A stretch of DNA of 20,379 nucleotides from Limivivens sp034101475 (GCA_034101475.1 JAXEJQ010000093.1:1-20379), one strand, 5' to 3'. Numbered from the stretch's first letter, positions 7,574 through 15,211 are shown. Notes: generated by a model not told the origin, from the letters alone. Numbers and translations: made by a program.

Positions 7574-8248
7574 TTATTCCTTTTCGACCAGACTGGCCAG
7601 AATCGAACGCTTCTGATTTTCAATATGAATGTTAATGGCTGCGCCGGCTTTGGCTTTATCATGCTTCTTCAGCGCTCTGCGGATGGCGTCATGCTCCTCC
7701 ACCAAAGATTTGTAGGTCCGTTTATCCTTCAGATTCTCCATCCGGTAACGGTACATCTGCTCCCGCAGGTTGTTCAGCATCTGCACCAGTCTCCGGTTGT
7801 TGGTGGCTCCATAGATAATCTCATGAAAATTCATGTCGGCCTGGGCGCAGGCCACTAGATCCGTCCCTTCCAGGGTTCGCTTGAACTCGTTGGCTGCCTT
7901 TTTCAGCTCCTGAAGCTGCTCGTCTGTAATGTGATCGCAGGCGTCCTTCACCGCCAGCTCCTCCAGCGCGGCCCGCACCTCCAGAACATCCTCCAGATCC
8001 TGTCGGGTAATCTCCGCCACCTCGGCCCCCCGTCTGGGAATCATCAGAACCAGTCCCTCCAGCTCCAGCTTCCGGATAGCCTCCCGCACCGGAGTCCGGC
8101 TGACACCCAGACGCTGAGCGAGCTGAATCTCCATCAATCGCTCACCAGGCTTCAGTTCTCCTCTGAGAATCGCCTGACGCAGGGTGTTAAAAACCACATC
8201 CCGCAGGGGGAGGTATTCGCTCATCTCAATCTGAAAATCATCTTTCAT
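7574..8248 (-). CDS. GntR-family regulator, FadR/FCD subfamily
   Basis: The 224-residue product has an N-terminal winged helix (about 11-78: ILRGELKPGERLMEIQLAQRLGVSRTPVREAIRKLELEGLV) and a C-terminal all-helical FCD ligand domain (about 85-210). The FCD metal-site residues appear to be kept: D138 and H142 in DMNFHEIIY, H186 in EEHDAI, and H208 in INIHIENQ. It therefore probably senses a small acid with a bound metal; the ligand and targets are not visible. I prefer the ATG at 8248, which has GGAGGG 7 bases upstream, over the ATG at 8263 with a weak site. The start overlaps the end of ispE by 11 bases, so the two are co-translated. Confidence 0.9.
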   Translation of the reverse strand: MKDDFQIEMSEYLPLRDVVFNTLRQAILRGELKPGERLMEIQLAQRLGVSRTPVREAIRKLELEGLVLMIPRRGAEVAEITRQDLEDVLEVRAALEELAVKDACDHITDEQLQELKKAANEFKRTLEGTDLVACAQADMNFHEIIYGATNNRRLVQMLNNLREQMYRYRMENLKDKRTYKSLVEEHDAIRRALKKHDKAKAGAAINIHIENQKRSILASLVEKE

Positions 8249-9122
8249 CCATATTCCCTCCATGAAACATTCCGGTCAGATAAACCTGCTTTGCCAGTTC
8301 CGACTGCTTTAAACATTCTGCGGCCTGTTTTGCCTTTTCTTCACGGTCAAACAGCCCGAAAACCGTGGGGCCGCTTCCGCTCATCATCGCGTTCAGAGCC
8401 CCGCACTCCAGCATCCGGTCCTTGATATCCTGAATCACCGGGTAGGCCGGAATGGTCACCGTCTCCAGAACATTGCCCATCAGAGCCGCGATCTGCTTCA
8501 GATCCCGGTTCTCGATGGCCGCGATCTGGCCGTCAATATCCGGATGCACCTTCAGCTCATTTGCTTTCAGGTTTGTGTAGACGAATTTGGTGGAAACATG
8601 GATGCCCGGTTTGGCAATCAGCACATGACAGTGCGGCACCGGGGAAAGCCGGGTCAGCTTCTCTCCGATCCCCTCCGCCAGCGCGGTCCCCCGCATGATA
8701 CAGTAAGGAATATCCGCGCCGATCTGAACGCCCCGTTTCATCAGCTCCTCCTGGGAAAGTCCCAGACGGAACATCCGATTCACGCCCACCAGAACGGCAG
8801 CGGCATCGGAACTGCCTCCTGCCATCCCGGCAGCCACCGGAATGAATTTATGCAGATCAATATGAATGCCCTTCTGGATGTGAAATTCATCCATCAGAAG
8901 CTTTGCCGCCTTATAGACGAGATTGTCCTCGTTCTCCGGCAGATAGTAGAGGTTTGTCTTCACCCGGATCCCCGGGGTGTCCATCATCAATAGCTGAAGC
9001 TGGTCATACATCCGGATCGTCTGCATAATCATCCGGACTTCATGGTAACCGTCTTCCCGTTTTCTCACGACATCAAGACCCAGGTTGATCTTGGCCATTG
9101 CTTTTAATTTGATTTTTCTCAT
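8238..9122 (-). CDS. ispE: 4-diphosphocytidyl-2-C-methyl-D-erythritol kinase
   Basis: IspE phosphorylates CDP-methylerythritol in the non-mevalonate (MEP) isoprenoid pathway, in the cytoplasm. The 294-residue product has the family start MAKINLGLDVVRKREDGYHEV (K11), the GHMP kinase glycine loop PVAAGMAGGSSDAAA (about 95-109), GADIPYC with the catalytic Asp at about 137, and the C-terminal MMSGSGPTVFGLF block. The ATG at 9122 has GGAG about 7 bases upstream and gives the normal family length; an upstream start at 9230 would cross the promoter. It is first in a two-gene unit with the GntR regulator. Confidence 0.96.
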   Translation of the reverse strand: MRKIKLKAMAKINLGLDVVRKREDGYHEVRMIMQTIRMYDQLQLLMMDTPGIRVKTNLYYLPENEDNLVYKAAKLLMDEFHIQKGIHIDLHKFIPVAAGMAGGSSDAAAVLVGVNRMFRLGLSQEELMKRGVQIGADIPYCIMRGTALAEGIGEKLTRLSPVPHCHVLIAKPGIHVSTKFVYTNLKANELKVHPDIDGQIAAIENRDLKQIAALMGNVLETVTIPAYPVIQDIKDRMLECGALNAMMSGSGPTVFGLFDREEKAKQAAECLKQSELAKQVYLTGMFHGGNMDER

Positions 9123-9159
9123 AAGCGCTCCGCTGCATTTTGTATACAATAATAAAGAT

Positions 9160-9188
9160 ATTGTACCACTTTTTATACATAAAGTCAA
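9160..9188 (-). promoter_or_regulatory. Sigma-A-type promoter of ispE-gntR
   Basis: On the minus strand, TTGACT (9188-9183) is followed after exactly 17 bases by TACAAT (9165-9160). The -10 ends 37 bases upstream of the ispE start codon. Both boxes match five of six consensus bases, and the spacing is ideal. Confidence 0.85.
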
Positions 9189-9207
9189 ATAAGCCAAGAG
9201 ACAAATG

Positions 9208-9243
9208 GGCATGAAAATCCGTGCTTGCATGGATTTTCATGCC
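9208..9243. repeat. Perfect 13-base inverted repeat upstream of the ispE promoter
   Basis: GGCATGAAAATCC (9208-9220) and GGATTTTCATGCC (9231-9243) are exact reverse complements with a 10-base loop. The hairpin ends 20 bases upstream of the ispE -35 box. On the minus strand it is followed by the moderately T-rich CATTTGTCTCTT, so it could end the sipL transcript. It could equally be an operator. GCATG-GATTTT-CATGC gives an alternative smaller hairpin inside the right arm. Confidence 0.7.
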
Positions 9244-9258
9244 TATGGGATCCTGCAT

Positions 9259-9362
9259 CATTCAAATAGCAGGCAGAAAAATCCCGAACATCCTCCGGGA
9301 CAGCAAAAAGCTGAACGGTTCCGGATGTTCTGCTGAAATGGGATTTCTCCGCCTGCTGAATG
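9259..9362. repeat. Long nested imperfect inverted repeat between sipL-like gene and ispE
   Basis: The left arm 9259-9293 pairs with the right arm 9323-9362. The blocks are CATTCA/TGAATG, GCAGGC/GCCTGC, the AT-rich part ending ATCCC against GGGATTTCTCCG (two mismatches that remain G-U pairable), and GAACATCC/GGATGTTC. A 4-base bulge (AATA) and one internal loop interrupt it. A small CAGC-AAAAA-GCTG hairpin sits at the tip (9301-9313). It codes for nothing recognisable. It may be a structured RNA, a REP-like element or a remnant of a short mobile element. Confidence 0.6.
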
Positions 9363-9403
9363 CCATTTTCGTCCGCCAGAGGATCCACCGGGGCAGACGG
9401 AAA

Positions 9404-9421
9404 GGAAAAGGGGGAAGCCCC
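9404..9421 (-). terminator. Weak candidate terminator after the sipL-like gene
   Basis: On the minus strand, eight bases after the stop codon, GGGG and CCCC form a short stem with a 3-base loop, followed by TTTTCC. The stem is short, and the two inverted repeats further downstream may be the true end of the transcript. Confidence 0.3.
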
Positions 9422-9429
9422 GGACTGCC

Positions 9430-10998
9430 CTAGGCCTTCATAACCACGCTTTTCACCAGCAGAATCCTGGTTCCCGGCTGTATATCGCCGCTCTCCAGAT
9501 GGTTCAGCTCCCGGATCCGTTCGGTTGTGGTATGCCATTCCTTGGCAATCTCCCACAAGCTGTCTCCGGGCTGAACAATATAGCCTGTGATCGATGGCAT
9601 CTCCTGGATCTTCTTCAGATCCAGCTCCTTTTCTTCCACTCCGGAAATACATTCCTCCCTGTGACGTTCCACCACCAGCGCATTCAGATCCACACTGGCC
9701 TTGACTTCGATTTCCTCGCTGTCAATCATGGTTGTGGAAAGCTGTTCCGCTGCCGCCCGAAGAGTATAGCGGCAGTTCCGGGTGATTCCGTCCACCTCCA
9801 GCACATGCTGGAAAGGAACTGCCCCATGCATCAGCGCAAAGGGCATGGCGTCATCCGATGTCACATAGAGGATCGTCACGAAAACCGCCCCTTCGATCTT
9901 CAGCCCCTCCGGAACAATCTGTACATCATCCAGCTTCACTTCCCCCTCGCTGTGGCAGATCTGCAGCATTCGGGGCTTCTTCGGCTCCAGCTTCAGCCGC
10001 TCACCCGTGCGGCATTTGGAAAAGTTCCGCACCACCAGGCTTTCATAGGTTTCCTCCCTGCGCAGGGGAATCAGTTCCCGGTCCGGCGCATAGACATCTT
10101 CCAGAATTTCCACGGTTTCTTCCTGATACAGGCGGATATCCAGATCCAGCACCGCCTCCAGGGCCACCAGTCTCGGCTCTCCGTCATAATCCGGCCTGAC
10201 CTCCAGATTAACGGAAGAAAGGGTGATTTCCACATCCGGAATATTGGACGGAGTACTGCCTGCCACCGCAAGATTCTGCTGGAACGGAATGGATGTCTCA
10301 ATCCACTGCCTGGTTCCCTTTTCGTCTGCCGCCGCATAAAGAATAAACACAAACAGCTCTCCCCGGACATCCAGTTCCCCTTCCAGGACCCGGACATCAT
10401 TTCCCCTAAGCTGGACACTCTCCCAGAGAATTTCTCCGATATTGGGCTTGTTGGAGGCCAGTGTAATCTCCTCCTTCACCCGCAGAATATCCCGGGTCTG
10501 AACATTCAGGGACAGCGGTCGGATCTCTCTGGTCTTTGTGCTCAGATTCTCCGCTCCATGCAGCTCCACCCCGGCCTGGGCATCATACAGGTCGCAGACT
10601 GAGGCCTGAAAGGAAACCAGCGCCTGAATGCTCAGTTTCCTGGAATTGATCAGATGGACATTCAGATCCTCCATTTCTTTTTTGATATCAATATTGTCCC
10701 CCGCCTGGGCATCCTCCAGATTCATCATTTCGTCAAAGGGAATCCTGGTTTCCAGCCTGTGAAGGCTATGGGTTTCATCGTCTGCCGTGTAGAGGATATG
10801 TACCTCCAGAAATCCGGTCATATGGAGCTGGCCCTGGGATACCTTTGTCTCCTCCAGGCGGATAATCCCCTTATTCTGAATGATACTTCCCGCATCCGGC
10901 CGGCTGTCCGGCACGTTCAGATCTTCTTCCAGGGTAATTTGTGTCGCCGCCCTGGCCTTCTGCCAGGTCATCCGGATATTTTTCTTCAATAATTCCAC
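9430..10998 (-). CDS. SipL-like spore protein: three SPOCS (DUF3794) repeats and LysM
   Basis: The 522-residue product contains three related SPOCS/DUF3794 units, visible as repeats of the type GQLHMTGFLEVHILYTADDE (about 56-75), GELDVRGELFVFILYAAADE (about 207-226) and EGLKIEGAVFVTILYVTSDD (about 364-383). Each is followed about 10-15 residues later by an (I/V)PF motif. A C-terminal LysM domain spans about 472-516 (YIVQPGDSLWEIAKEWHTTT). This architecture is that of clostridial SipL, which binds SpoIVA and anchors the coat around the forespore, taking the place of SpoVID. There is no signal peptide, consistent with mother-cell cytoplasm. It starts with GTG at 10998, with GGAGG 8 bases upstream. 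It is the last gene of the pab-prcB-sipL run, 65 bases after the lipoprotein gene. Confidence 0.88.
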   Translation of the reverse strand: MELLKKNIRMTWQKARAATQITLEEDLNVPDSRPDAGSIIQNKGIIRLEETKVSQGQLHMTGFLEVHILYTADDETHSLHRLETRIPFDEMMNLEDAQAGDNIDIKKEMEDLNVHLINSRKLSIQALVSFQASVCDLYDAQAGVELHGAENLSTKTREIRPLSLNVQTRDILRVKEEITLASNKPNIGEILWESVQLRGNDVRVLEGELDVRGELFVFILYAAADEKGTRQWIETSIPFQQNLAVAGSTPSNIPDVEITLSSVNLEVRPDYDGEPRLVALEAVLDLDIRLYQEETVEILEDVYAPDRELIPLRREETYESLVVRNFSKCRTGERLKLEPKKPRMLQICHSEGEVKLDDVQIVPEGLKIEGAVFVTILYVTSDDAMPFALMHGAVPFQHVLEVDGITRNCRYTLRAAAEQLSTTMIDSEEIEVKASVDLNALVVERHREECISGVEEKELDLKKIQEMPSITGYIVQPGDSLWEIAKEWHTTTERIRELNHLESGDIQPGTRILLVKSVVMKA

Positions 10999-11063
10999 GC
11001 AATAACCTCCCCAACGATTCTCACAGTGTCTCTCCTTATTCTATGCCGAAGGTCTTGGGGATA

Positions 11064-11501
11064 TCACTCGATCACCACCGGTACATCCCGGTATTCCAGC
11101 TTGATCACCAGATAGGGATTGGAAGGCTCTTTCGCGATGGTTTCCTCCGCCTGGGGACCCAGCAGGCTGAAATCCACGTAAATGCCGTCTTCTGTCAGTA
11201 CGCAGGAATTCACTGCAATGCTGTATCCTCCCGTATCCTGCTGTCCATAGCCCCGGACGATATAAAGATAGTCTTCCACCTTATAGCTCATCCGGATTTC
11301 CTTCTGTTTGTGGCTCTCGATCACCTCCAGCAGCTGAGCCGGAATCTCCTCCTGGGTCAGGACCGTAAATTCCAGGGGATCTCCTTTCACCTCCGTTTCC
11401 TGAAGCCTGCAGGAGGTCAGCGAGCAAACAACAAGCGCCGCACACAAAAGAACCAGTATCAGACGTTTCAAATTCAGCACCCGTATCGTCTTTTGGTTCA
11501 T
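11064..11501 (-). CDS. PrcB-domain lipoprotein
   Basis: The 145-residue product has a lipoprotein signal: KRLILVLLCAALVVCSLTSC, with the lipidated Cys at residue 31. The C-terminal half (about 85-143: GGYSIAVNSCVLTEDGIYVDFSLLGP, ending NPYLVIKLEYRDVPVVIE) matches the PrcB C-terminal domain, named for a Treponema protease-complex subunit. Clostridia carry many such short lipoproteins without a known function. The ATG at 11501 lacks a Shine-Dalgarno sequence, but it is preceded by a six-codon minicistron with a good one (11503-11523), which suggests coupled translation. It stands 79 bases after pabC and 65 bases before the sipL-like gene, all on the same strand. Confidence 0.8.
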   Translation of the reverse strand: MNQKTIRVLNLKRLILVLLCAALVVCSLTSCRLQETEVKGDPLEFTVLTQEEIPAQLLEVIESHKQKEIRMSYKVEDYLYIVRGYGQQDTGGYSIAVNSCVLTEDGIYVDFSLLGPQAEETIAKEPSNPYLVIKLEYRDVPVVIE

Positions 11502-11502
11502 C

Positions 11503-11523
11503 TTATGTGCAGCGCTTTTTCAT
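11503..11523 (-). CDS. Possible six-codon leader minicistron (MKKRCT) before the PrcB lipoprotein
   Basis: On the minus strand, an ATG at 11523 with GAGGA about 4 bases upstream is followed by five sense codons and TAA. One base later comes the ATG of the lipoprotein, in another frame. The lipoprotein ATG itself has no ribosome site. Termination and restart at the junction would explain this. A genuine peptide function is not implied. Confidence 0.35.
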   Translation of the reverse strand: MKKRCT

Positions 11524-11580
11524 TATTCCTCACGATTCTCACCATCCCGGGATTTTCCGGCTGCCGGTCTGTTTTCCTTT

Positions 11581-12333
11581 CTATGACAGAAGCTCTTTCA
11601 AATACCGCTCCCGAACCTGATCCGCCTTTTCTCTGGATGGAAACACACAGTCCCCCAGACGCTTTACCGGCATCACACCCATCAGCGAATTGGTCACGAA
11701 GCATTCCTGGAATTCTCCGGCTTCTTCCGGAACAATTACCCGTTCCTGCGCATCCTCCTTTTCCAGAAGGTACCGCCGGAGAATCCCCGGCAGAAGACCG
11801 CAGGAAAATGCCGGTGTAAACAGCTTTCCGTCTTTCACAAAAAACAGGTTGGACACCGTCCCCTCTGTCAGCTCGCCTCTGGTATTCCGAAAAATCCGTT
11901 CATCCATTCCGCAGGCCGCAGCGGCACGTTTTTCCAGAATACATTCTCCATAATTTCCCGTCTTATGCCGTACAAGAAGTGAGGTTTCATTTCTCAGCAC
12001 CCGGCTGTAATCCATGACAAAGCCAGTTTGATACTGAGCAGCTTTATAATGATTCTCCCGGGGCAGAAAAAGCAGATTTTTTCCCGAAAGAACGATTTTC
12101 AGAGCTCCATGCCGGAAAGTCTCCCGGTGCAGCTTCCCCTCCCCGGATCGGATCCAGTCCTCCACCTGGGATTCCGTCACCTGCCCCGGAATTCCCAGAA
12201 CTTTCGCCGAGGCCTTCATTCGTTCCAGATGCTCTTTCAGAAAAACCGGCTTTCCCTGCTCCATTCCAATGGTTTCAAAAACACTGAGGCCGAAAAAATA
12301 CCCCTCGTCCGCCTGAATCTCCACGCGCCTCAC
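11581..12333 (-). CDS. pabC: Aminodeoxychorismate lyase (class IV PLP enzyme)
   Basis: PabC splits 4-amino-4-deoxychorismate into p-aminobenzoate and pyruvate, using PLP. The 250-residue product is a fold-type IV enzyme. It has FFGLSVFETI near the N-terminus, a likely PLP lysine K124 in HKTGNYGECIL, the ELTEGTVSNLFFVKDGKLFTP block (about 154-174), and GLLPGILRRYLLE. Sequence alone would also allow a branched-chain or D-amino-acid aminotransferase, but the nearby pabA and pabB favour PabC. The start is taken as GTG at 12333, with GGAG and AGGAAG just upstream, 12 bases after the HAD gene. Confidence 0.85.
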   Translation of the reverse strand: MRRVEIQADEGYFFGLSVFETIGMEQGKPVFLKEHLERMKASAKVLGIPGQVTESQVEDWIRSGEGKLHRETFRHGALKIVLSGKNLLFLPRENHYKAAQYQTGFVMDYSRVLRNETSLLVRHKTGNYGECILEKRAAAACGMDERIFRNTRGELTEGTVSNLFFVKDGKLFTPAFSCGLLPGILRRYLLEKEDAQERVIVPEEAGEFQECFVTNSLMGVMPVKRLGDCVFPSREKADQVRERYLKELLS

Positions 12334-12345
12334 CTTCCTCTCCGG

Positions 12346-13023
12346 TTATCCCGCACACTGTGCCAGCAGCATCTCACATCCCTTTTCCATCTCTTCCACC
12401 GTTTCCGCGACAAAATCCGCCCCGGCGGCTTCCAGCTCCTCCCGGCTTCCATAGCCAAAGAGCACACCAACGGATTTCAGCCCGCATTTCTTCGCTCCGA
12501 AAATGTCATGTTCCCGGTCACCCACCATAACCACCCGGGACAGGTCCGTAATTCCGTTCTTTTCCAGGGCATACGCAATGACTTCTTCCTTTTTGACTCT
12601 GGTTTCTTCCAGATCTGCGCCGCAGATATCCGTAAACCAGGTACTCAGCCCGAATTTCTCCATGATCTGCTTTGCGTAAATCTCCGGTTTGGAGGTGGCT
12701 GTAATCAGAATCCCGCCGCTGCTTTTCAGATGCTCCAGAGCTTCCGGAATCCCCGGGATCACCGCGTTTTCAAACATTCCCCGCTCCGTGAAATATTCCC
12801 GGTATTTCCAGATCGCCTCCTGGGCCCGTTCTTCCGGAAAATCAAAATATTTCATAAAAGACTCCTTCAGCGGCGGCCCGATAAAGGGTATCAGCGTCCG
12901 TCTGTCCTCCACATGAATTCCGTAGTATTCCAGGGCATAAGCCACCGAATTGGTAATGCCCTCCATGGGGTCTGTCAAAGTTCCATCCAGGTCAAACAGC
13001 AGATATTTCTTCATGGTTTCCAT
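12346..13023 (-). CDS. HAD-superfamily phosphatase (Gph-like)
   Basis: This 225-residue HAD subfamily IA hydrolase has motif I LLFDLDGTLTD (nucleophile D11, acid/base D13), a helical cap region (about 20-90), motif II ITATSKPE, a conserved Lys region, and motif III VVMVGDREHDIFGAKKCG. It resembles phosphoglycolate phosphatase-like enzymes; the substrate is not shown by sequence. Its place between pabB and pabC suggests a folate-related or housekeeping phosphatase, for example acting on a pterin phosphate, but this is only inference. I chose ATG 13023, with AAAGG 5 bases upstream; 13038 or the ATG at 13014 are alternatives. Confidence 0.88.
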   Translation of the reverse strand: METMKKYLLFDLDGTLTDPMEGITNSVAYALEYYGIHVEDRRTLIPFIGPPLKESFMKYFDFPEERAQEAIWKYREYFTERGMFENAVIPGIPEALEHLKSSGGILITATSKPEIYAKQIMEKFGLSTWFTDICGADLEETRVKKEEVIAYALEKNGITDLSRVVMVGDREHDIFGAKKCGLKSVGVLFGYGSREELEAAGADFVAETVEEMEKGCEMLLAQCAG

Positions 13024-13056
13024 TCCAGCCTTTCTCAAACAGATACGCTCCGTTTT

Positions 13057-14427
13057 TTATTCCTGCAGTGCCTCCAGAATAGCCTTTGCCTTCTGAAGGG
13101 TTTCTTCGTATTCAAATTCCAGCTCCGATTCGCAGGTAATGCCGCCGCCCACACCCAGATAGTAGGCTCCATCCCGGTACAGGGCCGTGCGGATCACAAT
13201 ATTAAAGTCACAGCAGCCGTCCAGGGTCAGATAACCCATGGAGCCGGTGTAGAGATTGCGCTGGCCATGCTCCAGCTCATCAATGATTTCCATGGCCCGC
13301 AGCTTGGGCGCTCCGGTGATCGATCCCCCCGGAAATGCCGCTTCAATCAGATCCATAACCGTCATCCCCGGTGCCAGGTCACCCTCCACATTGGACACCA
13401 GATGAAAGACCGTCGCATATTCCTCCACGGTAAACAGCTCCGTCACCTTCACGCTTCCCGGGACGCAGACCCTGTTCAGATCGTTGCGCTCCAGATCCAC
13501 AATCATCAGCAGCTCGCTTTTATCCTTTTCCGAAGCCTCCAGCTCCCGGCGCATAGCCAGATCCTCTTCGGGTGTCGCCCCTCTCTTCCGGGTCCCCTTA
13601 ATGGGTCGGGTCATCACATGGCCGTTCTGCATCCGGAGGAACCGCTCCGGGGAAGCGCACACCACCTGGAAATCGCCGTAATGAAAATAACCGCCGAAAG
13701 GCGAAGGATTATGAAGACGAAGGTATTCAAAGACCTCCCAGGGCTCTTTCGGACTGGTGATCTTCAGATGCTGGGTCATATTTGCAATGTAAATATCCCC
13801 TTCCGTGATGTACCGGATCATATCCTGAACCGCCTGCTTGTAGGCTTCCTTTTCAAAATTCGGGGCAGCCGAAAAGGCCGGCCGCGGGTTCTCAGCCGCC
13901 CGGTTTTCCGGCTCCTGCTCCGGCTTACGCAGGTTGTTTCCCCTGGCAAGCTTCTCCAGCTCCTCCAGAGCCTGTTCCGCCGGTTTCCGGATGCCGTTTG
14001 CCACCAGATACAGCCGTTTCTCCCTTTCATCCTGAATGATAAAATCATCATAGAAATTCAGAATACAGTCCGGAATGGTCACTTCCGTCTCGTGCCTCGT
14101 CCGGACTCCTTCCTTTTTCCTGCCATACTCATAGGAAAAATAGCCGATGGCTCCGGATACAATGGGAAGCCCGGTGTCATTGACATCCGGATGCTCTTTC
14201 AGATAGCGGCGCAGGAAATCCTCAAAGGATTCCTCCTGCTGAACCCCGTTTACCGTGAAATCCTCCCCTTTCACCAGCTTCAGATACGGATGCAGGCCGA
14301 TCACCGAATACCGGCCCAGCTGATTCTGCAAAGACGAATCCAGAAACACCGCGTCCTCCTCCCGGTAAAGCTGCCGGAAAATTTCATGAATGGGCGGACA
14401 GCCCTCAAGCTCTCTGATCAGACGCAT
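13057..14427 (-). CDS. pabB: Aminodeoxychorismate synthase component I
   Basis: PabB converts chorismate plus ammonia (from PabA) to aminodeoxychorismate. The 456-residue chorismate-binding enzyme carries the PabB-specific lysine in RPIKGTRKRG (K277), where anthranilate synthase TrpE has Ala. It also has SELLMIVDLERNDLNRV (about 304-320), the AAFPGGSITGAPKLRAMEII block (about 363-382), and the C-terminal IVIRTALY and GGGITCESELEFEYEET. A low-complexity Glu/Arg/Pro linker (about 160-190) joins the two halves. I prefer ATG 14427, preceded by GGTGGAAG; a GTG at 14448 is also in frame. It overlaps pabA by 23 bases, which implies translational coupling with its glutaminase partner. Confidence 0.95.
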   Translation of the reverse strand: MRLIRELEGCPPIHEIFRQLYREEDAVFLDSSLQNQLGRYSVIGLHPYLKLVKGEDFTVNGVQQEESFEDFLRRYLKEHPDVNDTGLPIVSGAIGYFSYEYGRKKEGVRTRHETEVTIPDCILNFYDDFIIQDEREKRLYLVANGIRKPAEQALEELEKLARGNNLRKPEQEPENRAAENPRPAFSAAPNFEKEAYKQAVQDMIRYITEGDIYIANMTQHLKITSPKEPWEVFEYLRLHNPSPFGGYFHYGDFQVVCASPERFLRMQNGHVMTRPIKGTRKRGATPEEDLAMRRELEASEKDKSELLMIVDLERNDLNRVCVPGSVKVTELFTVEEYATVFHLVSNVEGDLAPGMTVMDLIEAAFPGGSITGAPKLRAMEIIDELEHGQRNLYTGSMGYLTLDGCCDFNIVIRTALYRDGAYYLGVGGGITCESELEFEYEETLQKAKAILEALQE

Positions 14428-15010
14428 GCTTCCACCACCATTCTTCACAGATTTCCTGAAAATTTTTCAAAAGCTTGTGACCGGATTCCGTCAGGACCGC
14501 TTCCGGATGAAACTGAACTCCATAAACGCAGGCTTCCCTGTGGGAAATCCCCATAATTGCCCCGTCATCACTTCTGGCATCAACCTGCAGGCAGGAGGGC
14601 AGCTCCTCCTCGGAAACCACCAGAGAATGATACCGGGTCACCAGAAAATTCTGGGGAATCCCCGCAAAAAGCCCCTGACCGCTGTGGGTCACCGGCGTCA
14701 CCTTCCCGTGCATGGGCTGTTTGCCCTTGCAGACACTGGCACCAAAAACGGTGCCGATGATCTGATGCCCCAGGCAGACACCGAGGATGGGAATTTCATT
14801 GTAAAAACGGCGGACAATCTGGCAGGATGTGACTGCCTCCTTGGGGCGTCCCGGCCCCGGGGAAATGAGAATCCCCTCCGGCTGCAGCTTTTCAACAAAG
14901 TCGGGAGTTATCTCCCCGCTTCGTTTTACCAGGATCTTCTGACCCAGTTCCCGAAAATAGGCGGTCAGGTTATAGACAAAAGAATCGTAGTTATCAATCA
15001 TTAAATACAT
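14405..15010 (-). CDS. pabA: Aminodeoxychorismate/anthranilate synthase glutaminase component II
   Basis: The 201-residue class I glutamine amidotransferase supplies ammonia to PabB. The start MIDNYDSFVYNL is typical of PabA/TrpG, followed by LISPGPGRP. The nucleophile is C79 in GVCLGHQ, and the His-Glu pair is H168/E170 in VQFHPEAVLTESG. The ATG at 15010 has GAGGAAGG just upstream. The overlap with pabB and the presence of pabC downstream assign it to folate synthesis; in some bacteria the same subunit also serves TrpE, which is not in this window. It is the first gene of the minus-strand run. Confidence 0.94.
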   Translation of the reverse strand: MYLMIDNYDSFVYNLTAYFRELGQKILVKRSGEITPDFVEKLQPEGILISPGPGRPKEAVTSCQIVRRFYNEIPILGVCLGHQIIGTVFGASVCKGKQPMHGKVTPVTHSGQGLFAGIPQNFLVTRYHSLVVSEEELPSCLQVDARSDDGAIMGISHREACVYGVQFHPEAVLTESGHKLLKNFQEICEEWWWKHASDQRA

Positions 15011-15084
15011 GGACCTTCCTCACTTTCGCATCATATTCTGCAGAGTCGTTTATCCCGTGAGTGGGTCCGTAACTTGCACGTTCT

Positions 15085-15114
15085 ATTGTACCAGACTTGG
15101 AGGAGTTGTACAAT
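15085..15114. promoter_or_regulatory. Inverted repeat in the pabA/plsC divergent region, possible pabA promoter
   Basis: ATTGTAC (15085-15091) and GTACAAT (15108-15114) form a perfect 7-base inverted repeat with a 16-base spacer. On the minus strand, TACAAT (15090-15085) makes a good -10 for pabA, with TTGTAC 17 bases upstream as a weak -35. By symmetry the plus strand reads the same way. It may be the pabA promoter, an operator, or both. Confidence 0.45.
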
Positions 15115-15140
15115 CAGTTTTTAAAATCCGCAAAGGGATA

Positions 15141-15169
15141 TTTACATCCCGTCTCCAATCCTTTATAAT
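15141..15169 (+). promoter_or_regulatory. Sigma-A-type promoter of plsC
   Basis: TTTACA (15141-15146) and a consensus TATAAT (15164-15169) are separated by 17 bases. The -10 lies about 42 bases upstream of the plsC ATG. Confidence 0.8.
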
Positions 15170-15211
15170 GAAGAGGAGTTGCCAGATATTCCATCAGAAA
15201 AGAGTGTACTT

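Noticed and set aside
9185..9652. A 155-codon minus-strand frame running from inside the sipL-like gene into the gap upstream of ispE
   Set aside because: It starts out of frame inside a real gene, has no domain, and its end lies in inverted-repeat sequence.
9499..10602. A 367-codon plus-strand frame opposite the sipL-like gene
   Set aside because: The minus strand shows three repeated SPOCS units and LysM; the antisense frame shows nothing.
12028..14556. An 842-codon plus-strand open frame opposite pabC, the HAD gene and pabB
   Set aside because: It is antisense to three clear enzymes with intact motifs, has no domain of its own, and its composition (rich in His, Arg, Leu, Phe, Gln) is that of a shadow frame.
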